Below, in pieces: positions 8,943 to 17,941 of a stretch of DNA of 64,000 nucleotides; the stretch's first letter is position 1; each line of letters opens with the position of its first letter. The notes below the pieces were generated by a model. It was given only the letters and a program-made list of their open reading frames with translations, searched no databases and had not been told where the DNA came from. The position numbers were made by a program, and so were the translations under genes. Source of the stretch: Rhizobium tumorigenes (lineage in GTDB: Bacteria > Pseudomonadota > Alphaproteobacteria > Rhizobiales > Rhizobiaceae); NCBI RefSeq assembly GCF_003240565.2, contig NZ_CP117258.1, forward strand, positions 368,999-432,998. Reading direction: 5' to 3'.

Positions 8943-9842
8943 TCAACGCCTGTTCCGATGCCGGAGTGCGTCGACAATCACAGTCATGGCCGGAGACATC
9001 TGGCGTCGGCTTGGATAGTAAAGGTGGTAGCCGGCGAACGGCTGGCTCCAGTCGTCCAGAACGGCTTGTAATCTGCCTGCCGCAACGTGTTCTTCGACGA
9101 TATCTTCTGGAACGTAAGCAATCCCGTACCCTTGAAGGACCGCTTCGATCTGTGCGATCGACGAATTGAAGCTGAGCTGGCCTTCCACCCTGACCCGCAG
9201 TTCTCGCCCGTCTTTCTCGAAGTCCCACAAGTAGAACCCGCCCCAGGTTGCCTGGCGCATGTTGATGCAGACGTGTCGAACGAGATCCTGGGGCGTGACT
9301 GGGATGCCTTGCTTAACGAAGTAGTCTGGCGAGGCCACCGCCCGGAGCCGCCAATCTGGCCCGATGCGCACCGCAATCATGTCCTTGTCGACGCTCTCCC
9401 CGAGCCGCACGCCTGCATCGAAGCGCTCTTCGACGATGTTGCGCATGCCGTTATCGCTGTAGAGTTCCACTCGGATATCGGGGTAGTCCGCCAGTACGCG
9501 GCTCAATTTCGGCCATACCGTCGTCTGCAGGACATGGTCTGATAGCGTCAGTCGAACGGTGCCGGAGGGCTTCTCCCGGAAGGCGACAAGTGCTGCCAGA
9601 TCTGCCTCGATCTCCTCAAATCGAGGAGCCAGCGACTGCAACAGGCGCTCGCCCGCTTCCGTCGTCGCTACGCTGCGTGTTGTTCGCGTGAGCAGCCGGA
9701 CGCCAAGGCGAGCCTCCAACTGCTTGATCGTGTAGCTGAGCGTCGGCTGCGACGTTCCAAGCGCTGCCGCCGCCTTGGTGAAGCTCTTTTCCTTCGCGAC
9801 CTCCAGAAACCAGAGCAGGTCCTTCATGTCCTCGCGCTGCAT
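8943..9842 (-). CDS. LysR-family transcriptional regulator
   Basis: This is a full-length LysR regulator of 299 residues. The N-terminal winged helix has the typical 'SFTKAAAALGTSQPTLSYTIKQ' pattern in the first 40 residues, followed by an effector domain with 'DAGVRLGESVDKDMIAVRI'. The ATG at 9842 is preferred over one 15 bases upstream because GGAG sits 5 bases before it. It is divergent from the MFS exporter gene (127 bases between the starts), the standard arrangement for a LysR protein that controls its neighbour. The exporter-hydrolase-cupin set at 9970-14157 is therefore its likely regulon. The effector is unknown. Confidence 0.88.
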   Translation of the reverse strand: MQREDMKDLLWFLEVAKEKSFTKAAAALGTSQPTLSYTIKQLEARLGVRLLTRTTRSVATTEAGERLLQSLAPRFEEIEADLAALVAFREKPSGTVRLTLSDHVLQTTVWPKLSRVLADYPDIRVELYSDNGMRNIVEERFDAGVRLGESVDKDMIAVRIGPDWRLRAVASPDYFVKQGIPVTPQDLVRHVCINMRQATWGGFYLWDFEKDGRELRVRVEGQLSFNSSIAQIEAVLQGYGIAYVPEDIVEEHVAAGRLQAVLDDWSQPFAGYHLYYPSRRQMSPAMTVIVDALRHRNRR

Positions 9843-9969
9843 CGGGCACTCCATCATTCATATCAAGATCCGATAGGTCCATGTGGATTAGCACGGATAG
9901 TTCATAAAGTCCGTTGGCACTACCTTGTTCCCCAGAAGCAAAACCGAAATCTCCAACGAAATCGCGACA

Positions 9970-11157
9970 ATGACGCTGACCTATAACGAAACCATCGAAA
10001 GCAGACGATCAGCCTGGGGCGCAGTGTTCTCCATGACCTTGTGCGTGTTTGTACTGATCGCCTCGGAGTTCATGCCCGTAAGCCTGCTGACGCCGATCGC
10101 TGCCGATCTCGGCGTTTCAGAGGGAAACACCGGGCAGGCGATCTCGATCTCAGGCATCTTTGCAGTGTTCACCAGCCTGTTCATTGCAGGTCTGACACAG
10201 CGGCTGGATAGGCGCGTGGTCGTGCTCGCATTGACGATCCTGCTGATGCTGTCCGGAATTGTCGTCACGCTGGCGCCGTCCTATCCGGTCCTGATGCTGG
10301 GCCGCGCACTGCTGGGGATTTCCATCGGCGGATTTTGGTCGATGTCGACATCGATCTTGATGCGCTTGGTCACAAACGATCAGGTACCGAAGGCACTCGC
10401 CCTCCTCAACGCTGGCAATGCAATCGCGGCGACCATCTCCGCACCCTTGGGAAGTCTCCTTGGAGCCTATGTCGGTTGGCGCGGCGCCTTCTTCCTTGTC
10501 GTCCCTGTCGGGTTTCTCGCGCTCGTCTGGCAGTGGATCACCCTGCCGACGCTTCCACCCCGCCGGGACCGAGCAACCTTGAACGTGTTCCGATTGCTGC
10601 GGCGTCCGCCGGTGGCACTGGGCATGGCCGCTATCCTGCTTCTGTTCATGGGCCAGTTCGCCCTCTTCACCTATCTGCGACCGTTCCTGGAGCAAGTAAC
10701 TCATCTTGGCATCGAAACCCTCTCGCTCGCCCTCCTCCTGATGGGACTGGCGGGAGCCGTGGGAACGTGGGTCGTGGGTCGACTGCTGAACCATCGTCTG
10801 TTCAGCATACTGATCGTCATCCCGGCTCTCATGGCCTGTATCGCTCTGGCGACGATCGCCGTCGGTGACAAGCAGGTTCCCGTCTTCATCTCCCTTGTCT
10901 GCTGGGGCTTTCTCGGAACTGCAGCGCCGGTTGGCTGGGGCACGTGGCTGAGCCGGATCCTCGCCGATGACGCAGAGGCAGGAGGCGGTCTTCAGGTCGC
11001 GGTCATCCAGTTCGCCATCACTGCCGGAGCATCTGTGGGTGGGCTTCTGTTCGACGCTGCCGGTTGGCAGTCGACCTTCGTGCTCAGCGCCGCCCTTCTG
11101 TGCGGTTCTTCTTTCGCGGCCTTCGCCGCATGGCGTGCGTCCAGGACGCCATCATGA
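9970..11157 (+). CDS. MFS transporter (AraJ/DHA1-type exporter)
   Basis: This is a twelve-segment major facilitator of the drug:H+ antiporter-1 / sugar efflux branch, 395 residues from the ATG at 9970. The frame stays open upstream to a TTG at 9925, but nothing supports that start. Visible family features are 'VLIASEFMPVSLLTPIAADLG' split over the first helix and loop, 'GLTQRLDRRVV' between helices 2 and 3, and 'GRALLGISIGGFWSM' in helix 4. It is divergent from the LysR gene and leads a run of four same-strand genes. It probably exports a small metabolite; the substrate is unknown. Confidence 0.85.
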   Translation: MTLTYNETIESRRSAWGAVFSMTLCVFVLIASEFMPVSLLTPIAADLGVSEGNTGQAISISGIFAVFTSLFIAGLTQRLDRRVVVLALTILLMLSGIVVTLAPSYPVLMLGRALLGISIGGFWSMSTSILMRLVTNDQVPKALALLNAGNAIAATISAPLGSLLGAYVGWRGAFFLVVPVGFLALVWQWITLPTLPPRRDRATLNVFRLLRRPPVALGMAAILLLFMGQFALFTYLRPFLEQVTHLGIETLSLALLLMGLAGAVGTWVVGRLLNHRLFSILIVIPALMACIALATIAVGDKQVPVFISLVCWGFLGTAAPVGWGTWLSRILADDAEAGGGLQVAVIQFAITAGASVGGLLFDAAGWQSTFVLSAALLCGSSFAAFAAWRASRTPS

Positions 11158-11263
11158 GCAGGGCAGTTTTTCTAATCGGACGTCCAGGACGCTCTGACCC
11201 GCAGTTTCCGGCTTCGCCCGGGCGTCCACCGTATCACAACCTCAATGTCAAAAGGATCGCAGG

Positions 11264-12343
11264 ATGAGCAAGCACATCGATAACAACGACACCGTCAACG
11301 CCAGCAAGCGCAGTCTGATGAAGGGAGCAGGCCTCGCCGTCGCGGCAATGAGCATGATCCCCGCTGTGACGGCAACACAGGCTCTCGCGCAGACCTCGTC
11401 CTGGGACAAGGTGTTTCCCAAGAGCGACAATGTCGATCACCAGAAGGTGTCGTTCAAAAACCGCTACGGTATCACCATCGTCGCCGATCTCTACCTCCCG
11501 AAGAACCGCGGCAGCCAACCATTGCCAGCTCTTGCCATCGGTGGCCCCTTCGGTGCCGTCAAGGAGCAATCTTCGGGGTTGTACGCTCAGACCATGGCCC
11601 AACGCGGCTTTGCGGCCTTGGCATTTGACCCTTCCTATACCGGCGAAAGTGGCGGCGAACCCCGCAACGTCGCTTCACCGGACATCAACACCGAAGACTT
11701 CAGCGCTGCGGTCGATTACCTGGGGCTGCAGCCCTCCATCGATCGTGAGCGGATCGGCGTTATCGGTATCTGCGGCTGGGGCGGCATGGCTCTGAATGCC
11801 GTCGCAATGGACAAGCGCGTCAAGGCTGTCGTTGCGACCACGATGTATGACATGACCCGCGTCATGTCGAAGGGCTACAACGACAGCGTCACCCCGGAAC
11901 AGCGGACGCAGGCGCTTGAGCAGATGAGCCGACAGCGCTGGGCGGACGCGGAAAAGAAGACGCCGGCTTACCAGCCGCGCTACAATGAACTCAAGGGCGG
12001 CGAGGCTCAGTTTTTGGTCGATTACCACGACTACTACATGACGCCCCGCGGCTATCATCCGCGCGCTGTCAACTCCGGCAATGCCTGGACACAGACGACG
12101 CCGCTGTCCTTCATGAACATGCCGATCATGACCTATATTGCCGAGATCTCCCCTCGCCCGCTCCTGCTCGTCCATGGCGAGAACGCCCACTCGCGGTACT
12201 TCAGCGAAACAGCCTTTGCCGCCGCAGCGGAGCCGAAGGAACTGATGATCATCCCGAACGCCAGGCACACGGATCTCTACGACCGCATGGACAAGATCCC
12301 GTTCGACCGGATCGCTGCGTTTTTCGGGCAGCATCTGGCGTAG
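11264..12343 (+). CDS. Exported alpha/beta hydrolase (YcjY / dienelactone-hydrolase-like)
   Basis: This is an alpha/beta-hydrolase-fold protein of 359 residues with an N-terminal export signal. The signal carries a Tat-like 'SKRSLMKGAGLAVAAM' (KR rather than RR) and ends near 'ATQALAQ'. The nucleophile elbow reads 'GICGWGG', which puts a Cys where most hydrolases have Ser, as in dienelactone hydrolase-like members. The acidic and His residues probably lie in 'LLVHGEN' and 'NARHTDLYD'. It follows the MFS gene by about 100 bases. The substrate is unknown; carboxylic-ester or lactone hydrolysis is inferred from the fold. Confidence 0.8.
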   Translation: MSKHIDNNDTVNASKRSLMKGAGLAVAAMSMIPAVTATQALAQTSSWDKVFPKSDNVDHQKVSFKNRYGITIVADLYLPKNRGSQPLPALAIGGPFGAVKEQSSGLYAQTMAQRGFAALAFDPSYTGESGGEPRNVASPDINTEDFSAAVDYLGLQPSIDRERIGVIGICGWGGMALNAVAMDKRVKAVVATTMYDMTRVMSKGYNDSVTPEQRTQALEQMSRQRWADAEKKTPAYQPRYNELKGGEAQFLVDYHDYYMTPRGYHPRAVNSGNAWTQTTPLSFMNMPIMTYIAEISPRPLLLVHGENAHSRYFSETAFAAAAEPKELMIIPNARHTDLYDRMDKIPFDRIAAFFGQHLA

Positions 12344-12486
12344 CCAAAGCTGCGACGTCAAGGCCGCGTACGGCAGCGCAGGTTTGCGCTGTCGCCGCCC
12401 TACGTTTGGTGCGTCTAAGATTATCCGATGTGCGATGCTTTCAACATGACCTCGCTGTCCCTGACATGAAATTTAAGGATATCAAG

Positions 12487-13674
12487 ATGAAGAACATTGC
12501 CGCAAGCATTGCCATCTCCGCTCTCGCCGCAACAAGTGTGGACGCGCAGGAAGAGCGCCGCGTCGCGCCATCAGCCGTCTATGCCGTCGCGCCTGGGCTT
12601 GGCCATTTCACCGATGATGTCCTTTTCGGCGAAGTGTGGGAGCGGACCGAACTTATGCCTCGCGACCGCAGCCTCGTCAACCTCTCGGCGATAGTCGCAA
12701 CGGGAAAAACTGGGCAGATTGCCGCGCATGTCAGCCGAGCGTTGGACAATGGTGTGAAGCCCGCCGAGATCGGTGAACTCATCACGCATCTTGCGTTTTA
12801 TACGGGCTGGCCCAATGCCATCTCCGCCGTGATGGAGACAAAGAAGGCATTCGATGAACGGGAAATCGGTCCGGTCACGAATAGCGATGCCTCGCGGATC
12901 GAATTCGACCCGGCATCCGAGGCTGCTCGGAGCACGGCGGTTAATACCACAGTTGCACCGACAGCGGCGGCACTGGCCGAATTCACCAACCGCGTGCTGT
13001 TCGACGATCTGTGGAAGCGACCAGATCTTGTCGCGCGGGACCGGAGCCTAGTGACGATGGCCGCCTTGATCGCAGTTGGTCAGCCGGAAAAATTGCCGTT
13101 TCATGCCAACCGCGCCATGGATAACGGCTTGACGTCGTCAGAAGCTTCCGAGGTGCTGACGCAGGTCGCCTTCTACGCCGGCTGGCCGAGAGCCATGTCC
13201 GCCGTACCTGTCCTCAAACAGGTTTTCGAAAACAGGAAAGGAAATCAGGTGAGCGCTCCTCAGGCAAACCTTACCGTCACTCCCGCCGGCACCGGTGCTG
13301 CGGCAGCTCCAGATGCGTATTTCACAGGCAGCGTCCAGATCTCGGGCCGCTATCAAGCCGACGCTCCTGCGCGCATTGGCGGGGCCATCGTCTCCTTCTC
13401 GGCTGGTGCTCGCACGGCATGGCACACACATCCTCTCGGGCAAACCCTGTTCATCGTCAGCGGACGCGGCTGGGTCCAGAAAGAGGGTGAGCCAGTTCAG
13501 CATGTCGGCCCGGGAGACGTGGTCTGGATACCACCTTTGATCCGGCACTGGCATGGCGCTTCCAGCAGTGAGCCAATGGCGCATTTCGCCGTGGCCGAGG
13601 CGCTTGATGGAAGCTCGGTAACCTGGATGGAGAAGGTGTCCGACGAGGACTACGGCAAGGGCGCCGGAGAGTAG
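12487..13674 (+). CDS. Secreted carboxymuconolactone-decarboxylase / cupin fusion
   Basis: This is a 395-residue three-domain protein. A signal peptide (about residues 1-21, ending 'SVDAQ') is followed by two carboxymuconolactone-decarboxylase-like repeats: 'RALDNGVKPAEIGELITHLAFYTGWP' and later 'RAMDNGLTSSEASEVLTQVAFYAGWP', each shown here split by function. A C-terminal cupin carries the metal-site pattern 'WHTHPLGQTLFIVSG' and 'HWHGASS'. The ATG at 12487 is chosen because AAGGA lies 7 bases upstream; the open frame extends further without support. No CxxC peroxidase motif of the AhpD type is seen. It belongs to the LysR-linked cluster; the substrate is unknown. Confidence 0.85.
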   Translation: MKNIAASIAISALAATSVDAQEERRVAPSAVYAVAPGLGHFTDDVLFGEVWERTELMPRDRSLVNLSAIVATGKTGQIAAHVSRALDNGVKPAEIGELITHLAFYTGWPNAISAVMETKKAFDEREIGPVTNSDASRIEFDPASEAARSTAVNTTVAPTAAALAEFTNRVLFDDLWKRPDLVARDRSLVTMAALIAVGQPEKLPFHANRAMDNGLTSSEASEVLTQVAFYAGWPRAMSAVPVLKQVFENRKGNQVSAPQANLTVTPAGTGAAAAPDAYFTGSVQISGRYQADAPARIGGAIVSFSAGARTAWHTHPLGQTLFIVSGRGWVQKEGEPVQHVGPGDVVWIPPLIRHWHGASSSEPMAHFAVAEALDGSSVTWMEKVSDEDYGKGAGE

Positions 13675-13746
13675 AGCCGAAACCGATGACGGCGGGCGGG
13701 TGTCCAATCCGAGCGCTCGAAGCAAAAGCGAAACGGAGACGAACAC

Positions 13747-14157
13747 GTGCCCAAGACAATATTGGCATCTGCTGTCGTCGCACTGGGGTTGGCGGGACCG
13801 GCCATGGCTCAACAAAGCATCCGAATTTCCTGCGCGTGGGGCGAAGTTACCGCCACCCTCGCCGACAATCAAGCCGCCAGATCCTTGGCCCGGATGCTAC
13901 CACTGACGATCGAGATGTCCGACCATCTCCGCCAGGAGAAGACGGGAGACCTGCCCTCCGCGCTGCCTAAGCTCACACGGCAGCGAGATTTCTCGGTCGG
14001 CACGCTCGGCCTGTGGAATGCCGATCATTTCGTGATCTACTATCGGACAGGCCGCGTACCCACCCCCGGCATCATCATCCTTGGGCAGGTGACGGGCGAT
14101 GTTGCGATCTTCGACCGCCCCGGATCCGTCACTGTAAAGCTCGAAGTGGTCAACTGA
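13747..14157 (+). CDS. Exported cyclophilin-like fold protein
   Basis: This is a 136-residue protein starting at a GTG, with a signal peptide of about 21 residues ('GLAGPAMAQQ'). The mature part ('LADNQAARSLARMLPLTIEMSD' in two pieces, and 'YYRTGRVPTPGIIILGQVTGD') matches the bacterial cyclophilin-like domain, a small beta-barrel without the prolyl-isomerase active residues. It is the last gene of the exporter/hydrolase/cupin group. The same set of families is often found together in proteobacteria. Function is unknown; a periplasmic small-molecule-binding role is possible. Confidence 0.7.
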   Translation: MPKTILASAVVALGLAGPAMAQQSIRISCAWGEVTATLADNQAARSLARMLPLTIEMSDHLRQEKTGDLPSALPKLTRQRDFSVGTLGLWNADHFVIYYRTGRVPTPGIIILGQVTGDVAIFDRPGSVTVKLEVVN

Positions 14158-14321
14158 ACGACGCATGAAGCGGTGCCTTGGCTAGTTGGTTGGGAGCGGC
14201 TTGATGAGTAAGATTTCAAGAGCGGCGGCTGCATCGCGGCCGCTCGAACAACACGCTTGTCCCCCGGAACGGCTCCCCGGCAGGTGCGAAACAGAGGTCC
14301 GATAGCAGATCTCGTGCAAAC

Positions 14322-16269
14322 TTACGGCGCAGCCGCCAGCGAATTGGTCATCGCGGGGATCTTTGGTTCGACGGGTCCGAAAGAAGCTACGCTCTTGTTG
14401 CGACCCGTTCGTTTCGCTTCGTAAAGTGCTTGATCGGCAGCCACCATAACCTCGTCCTCCGATCCGGCTCGCCAAAGCAGCTCAGTGGCGTGGCCCAAGC
14501 TTACGGTAACATATCCATAGGGCGCGTTCGGCTCGTGTGGAATTTCGAGCGCCAGAATTCCCTGGCGGATATTTTCGGCAATCCGGCCTGCATCTTCGGC
14601 GTCGGCACCAGGCATCAGGACGGCAATTTCTTCGCCCCCTACCCGTGCTGCGATGGCATCGCGTCCAACCAAGATTTCCCTTATGGTGGCTGCCACGTCG
14701 CGTAAGCACTTGTCGCCTTGGAGATGGCCGTAGGTATCGTTGAATTTCTTAAAAAGATCGAGGTCGATCATTATAAGCGAATTCATTCTCTGCTGGCGCT
14801 TGTTGCTCAATTTCTTCAGCGCGCTCGCGAAGTACCGCTTGTTGAATAGCCCGGTCAATTCGTCCGTGATGGCGAGGACACCAAGTTCCCTTTTTGCGAC
14901 TTCTTGCTGGGTGACATCGCGAGTGACCACGACGTAGCCATCGCTCATGCCGCCGGTCGACAGTGGAACGGAAGAAATAACGCTTTCAAGCCATATGACA
15001 TCCTCGTCGGGACGCCTCCTGCTGGAAAGCACCGTCTGGTTCGACATCCCCTCGTGTAGTTTCGCCAGTGCGTCCTGCCACACCTTTGCTTCCTCAGCGT
15101 CCGCCAAGTTGTAAATGCTGCTCCCGATCAGATCCTGAGGGGTGCTGGCCGAACACTTTTTCTGCGGCTCGCGATACATACTGTCGGCTTCCATTCATAT
15201 CTATCTTCTGGATGACATCGGCAGACGCATCGGCAATGACGCGAAACTCCGCTTCGCGAGCCGCGATCTTTTGCTCGACAATTTCACTCTGCCGTCGCTG
15301 CCTGAGCCATCTGATAGCGATCGCTGCTGCGGCCAACGCTGTTAACAACAGACAGAGCCACGGATACTGGGAGTAACGAACCCAACTCTTAAACAAGACG
15401 GATTTCGACCGCGCCGCCAGTACGGTTACGCCCGTCTGTTTACTTTTGTAGAAGCCCCCGATGCGATCTGTGCCGTCGAATGGCGAGACATACCTGTAAA
15501 CTCCTTGCTCTTCTTTCGACGAGTGCTCGCGGTAGAATGGCGTTGAAGCGATACTGGCTCCCATGGCGTTTGGATCCACAGGCAATCTCACGATTATTTT
15601 CCCGTCGCCCCGCATCAAAGCGAACGAGCTGTCGTCCCCGAGGTTGAAGCCCTGCATGAACGAGAAAAAGTGATCGAGATCGATCGTTGCAACCATGACC
15701 CCGCCGAAACTTCCGTCGGGGCGGTCTATTCTTTGGGTTATGGGCAGGAACCATCGTCCATCCGACTGGCTTTTGGACGGGAGACCAAGGCGCGCATTCC
15801 GGTCGGGATTGAACTGATGAAATTGGAAGTACTCGCGGTACGCGACGTCTGTACCTGCCGAATTGGTATTCAACGTCGACTCGATCAGCTTTCCGGAGGC
15901 ATCGGCATAGGCGACGCTCCTGAAAAGGCTCGTACTTGCGGCAATTCGGTGCATTTCCTCGACAACAGCGACCATCCCCGTCCCATCCGACAAAGATTTT
16001 TCAGCGCCAACGACCAGTTCTTCGAGTGGCATCTTGGCCAACGCATAAACATCGTCGGTGTGGGTTGCGATGGAATGCGCTGTTTCCACCAGTCGAACTT
16101 CGGTGGAGGACAACAACGTCGACCAACTATCCGACTGGCTCCACAGTGTGAAGGCTACAAATAACAGTGCCATGGTGATCAAAGACAGTGGCCGCAGATC
16201 CAGTGTCTTCTTCTTGAATAATAAGGGCATGTGGAATTTACCAGCAAAGAACGAGGCCAACACATACAA
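14322..16269 (-). pseudogene. Frameshifted Cache-PAS-GGDEF diguanylate cyclase
   Basis: Two overlapping frames make one protein of about 648 residues if one C is removed from a CCCC run (plus-strand GGGG at 15139-15142). The first part has a transmembrane helix near residue 30, an extracytoplasmic Cache-like sensor, a second helix near residue 310 and the start of a PAS domain ('ASADVIQKIDMNG'). The second part resumes with 'PQDLIGSSIYNLADAEEAK' and holds a GGDEF domain with active-site 'GGEEI'. The RxxD inhibitory site five residues before it is not in register. The ATG at 16269 has an AAAGGA site. As written the gene yields only a truncated membrane sensor; sequencing error or real inactivation are both possible. 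Confidence 0.8.
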
Positions 16270-16493
16270 AACAGTCCTTTAGAAACGGTGACCTTTGTTA
16301 TAATCTGCGCCGATGAAGTTGTGTCTTTATGCCGCGATACAGTCGCGCAAGTGGCAACGCCCGCTCCCGTTGAGGTCGATGCCGACGCGAGCATATCGTC
16401 GGGGCAACATCTGACGGTCCGGGTGGCGATAGACATTAGCTGAATGGAAAGCTGTCCCTGCGCCACGCAGCGGAGTCATGTGGGTCTTGACAA

Positions 16494-16543
16494 ATTCGCG
16501 TCCACGAAAAGGAGAAGCCCGACTCTCTAGGCTTTACGCGAAT
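16494..16543. repeat. Nested inverted repeat, unassigned
   Basis: An outer perfect 8-bp pair (ATTCGCGT at 16494-16501 with ACGCGAAT at 16536-16543) encloses an inner 5-bp pair (AAGCC at 16515-16519 with GGCTT at 16530-16534). There is no U-run after either strand of the structure, so it is not an ordinary terminator. It could be a small RNA fold, an operator or a recombination-type site. Confidence 0.45.
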
Positions 16544-16566
16544 CTCGGTGGCGGCGCGGTATGCAC

Positions 16567-16597
16567 AAAAAAATACACCGGCCGCAAGGGGCCGGTG
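16567..16597 (-). terminator. Rho-independent terminator of the host-attachment gene
   Basis: Read on the minus strand, an 8-bp perfect GC-rich stem (CACCGGCC with GGCCGGTG, 16576-16597, six-base loop) is followed after two bases by a run of seven T (16573-16567). It lies 27 bases past the stop codon of the gene at 16624-17028, the expected place and direction. Confidence 0.88.
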
Positions 16598-16623
16598 CAA
16601 CTCAAACATTCGTTCTGCTGCTG

Positions 16624-17028
16624 TTAAGCAGCAGCCAGGGCCTTTTCGATGTCCTGCATGGAATGACCTGTGAGGTCCTTGGCGAGTTCGCCGATGAGCA
16701 CGTCGGATACAGTCTTGTGGTAGCCTTTGCGCAATTCGCCAAGTGTCCGGGGCGCCGCTATCACGACGAGGTTTTTGATCTTCCCCGCCAGCACCTTCTT
16801 GTTCAAAAGATCGGCTACACCGGCACCGAAACCATCTTCATCCTGTTGGCTGTCATCCGGATTGGCGGAGCTGCTCGAATGGCGGCTGCCGGAGCCGATT
16901 TTGGAACTATCAACTGCCTCGTCGGGCATGGCCTTCAGCTTGACGTTGGCAGCATCACCCTCGTTCTGGAAGAGGTTGAGCTTTTCGCCGTCGGCGACGG
17001 CAATGACGGTGTGCTGAGGAATTTGCAT
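16624..17028 (-). CDS. Host attachment family protein
   Basis: This is a 134-residue cytoplasmic protein of the family annotated as 'protein required for attachment to host cells', first linked to plant attachment in Agrobacterium. It starts 'MQIPQHTVIAVADGEKLNLF', has the family's variable middle (Ser/Asp/Gln-rich, residues 45-65) and ends with the conserved 'APRTLGELRKGYHKTVSD' region. The ATG at 17028 is used because GGAAA precedes it; an in-frame upstream start at 17091 lacks support. It is a single-gene unit closed by its own terminator. The biochemical function of the family is not established. Confidence 0.85.
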   Translation of the reverse strand: MQIPQHTVIAVADGEKLNLFQNEGDAANVKLKAMPDEAVDSSKIGSGSRHSSSSANPDDSQQDEDGFGAGVADLLNKKVLAGKIKNLVVIAAPRTLGELRKGYHKTVSDVLIGELAKDLTGHSMQDIEKALAAA

Positions 17029-17190
17029 ATCTGATTTCCATTCACAAAGTGGCATTTCGCCGGTTTGGCCGACTGACATCAGCTCCTCCAATAACCCCTT
17101 GCGCGCTTATCTGTTCCGCCCTGGCATAGCGACGGATGGTGCGTCTCTAAGCGTTTTCACTGCGCGCGACTGTTGGCGCTGACCCGAAAC

Positions 17191-17940
17191 TCATGTTTTC
17201 CGGCCAAATACCATCATGACCAGCATCGCCAGCCAGGTGAGGAAGAAGCTGATCATCGACAGGGCGGCGGCCTGCGTCGGAGAGCTTTTGCCGACCTCAT
17301 TGATTGCCACCGGCAAGGTCGGAAACAGCAGGATGTTGGAGACCGTGAATTCTCCGATGACGACGGTGAATGTCAGCAGCGCACAGTTGACGGCTGCCGC
17401 GCGGATGCCGGGAACAACGACCAGCCGGATCGTCGTCAGCCCTCCTGCCCCAAGGCTTTCCGCGGCTTCCTTCAAGGTGCGGATATCGAGCGCCGCAAGG
17501 CCGACATCGAGTGCCCGGAACGCGAAGGGCAACGCCACGAAGAAATAGGGGATGACGAGATAGAACGGCGATCCGATCAGCCACATCGGGCCTTTGACGA
17601 GCATCGAAAGACCACCGACAAGGGCTATCGCCGGCACCACGAAGGGCAGGATCGCGACGAACTCGATGACCGCACGCATGCGCGGCATGTAGAGATGTGC
17701 GGCGATGACTGCGGGTGCGAGGATGACGTAGATCGCCGCTATCGTTGCCGCCCCCAGTTCCAGCGACAGGACCAGGGGTCGCAGCAGGGCCTTGTGGCTG
17801 AAGACGGCGGCATAGGAGGACAGCCCGTAGGCGGCGCCGCCTTCCCAAAGGCTGAAGATTGCAGTCATCGCCAATGGCAGCACGAAATATGTCGCCGCGA
17901 GACCGAGGATCAGCCAACGCAGCATCTTACCGGCGTTCAT
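17191..17940 (-). CDS. ABC transporter permease (PotC/PhnV-like)
   Basis: This is an inner-membrane permease of 249 residues with about six transmembrane segments and the binding-protein-dependent permease loop 'EAAESLGAGGLTTIRLVVVPGIRA' (seen in two halves). It belongs to the polyamine / 2-aminoethylphosphonate / ferric-iron class. It is the last gene of a minus-strand set: binding protein, permease, permease. It begins two bases from the end of the preceding permease. No ATPase follows; the next gene is the unrelated host-attachment protein. Confidence 0.85.
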   Translation of the reverse strand: MNAGKMLRWLILGLAATYFVLPLAMTAIFSLWEGGAAYGLSSYAAVFSHKALLRPLVLSLELGAATIAAIYVILAPAVIAAHLYMPRMRAVIEFVAILPFVVPAIALVGGLSMLVKGPMWLIGSPFYLVIPYFFVALPFAFRALDVGLAALDIRTLKEAAESLGAGGLTTIRLVVVPGIRAAAVNCALLTFTVVIGEFTVSNILLFPTLPVAINEVGKSSPTQAAALSMISFFLTWLAMLVMMVFGRKT

Positions 17941-17941
17941 C

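Larger units (their letters stand above)
16270..16623. other. Intergenic region with a structured element and a terminator
   Basis: These 354 bases separate the GGDEF gene from the host-attachment gene; both lie on the minus strand. The part near 16600 carries the host-attachment terminator. Bases 16494-16543 form a nested inverted repeat listed separately. A TTGACA lies at 16487-16492 on the plus strand, but I find no matching -10 box. No convincing coding frame is present. Confidence 0.55.
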
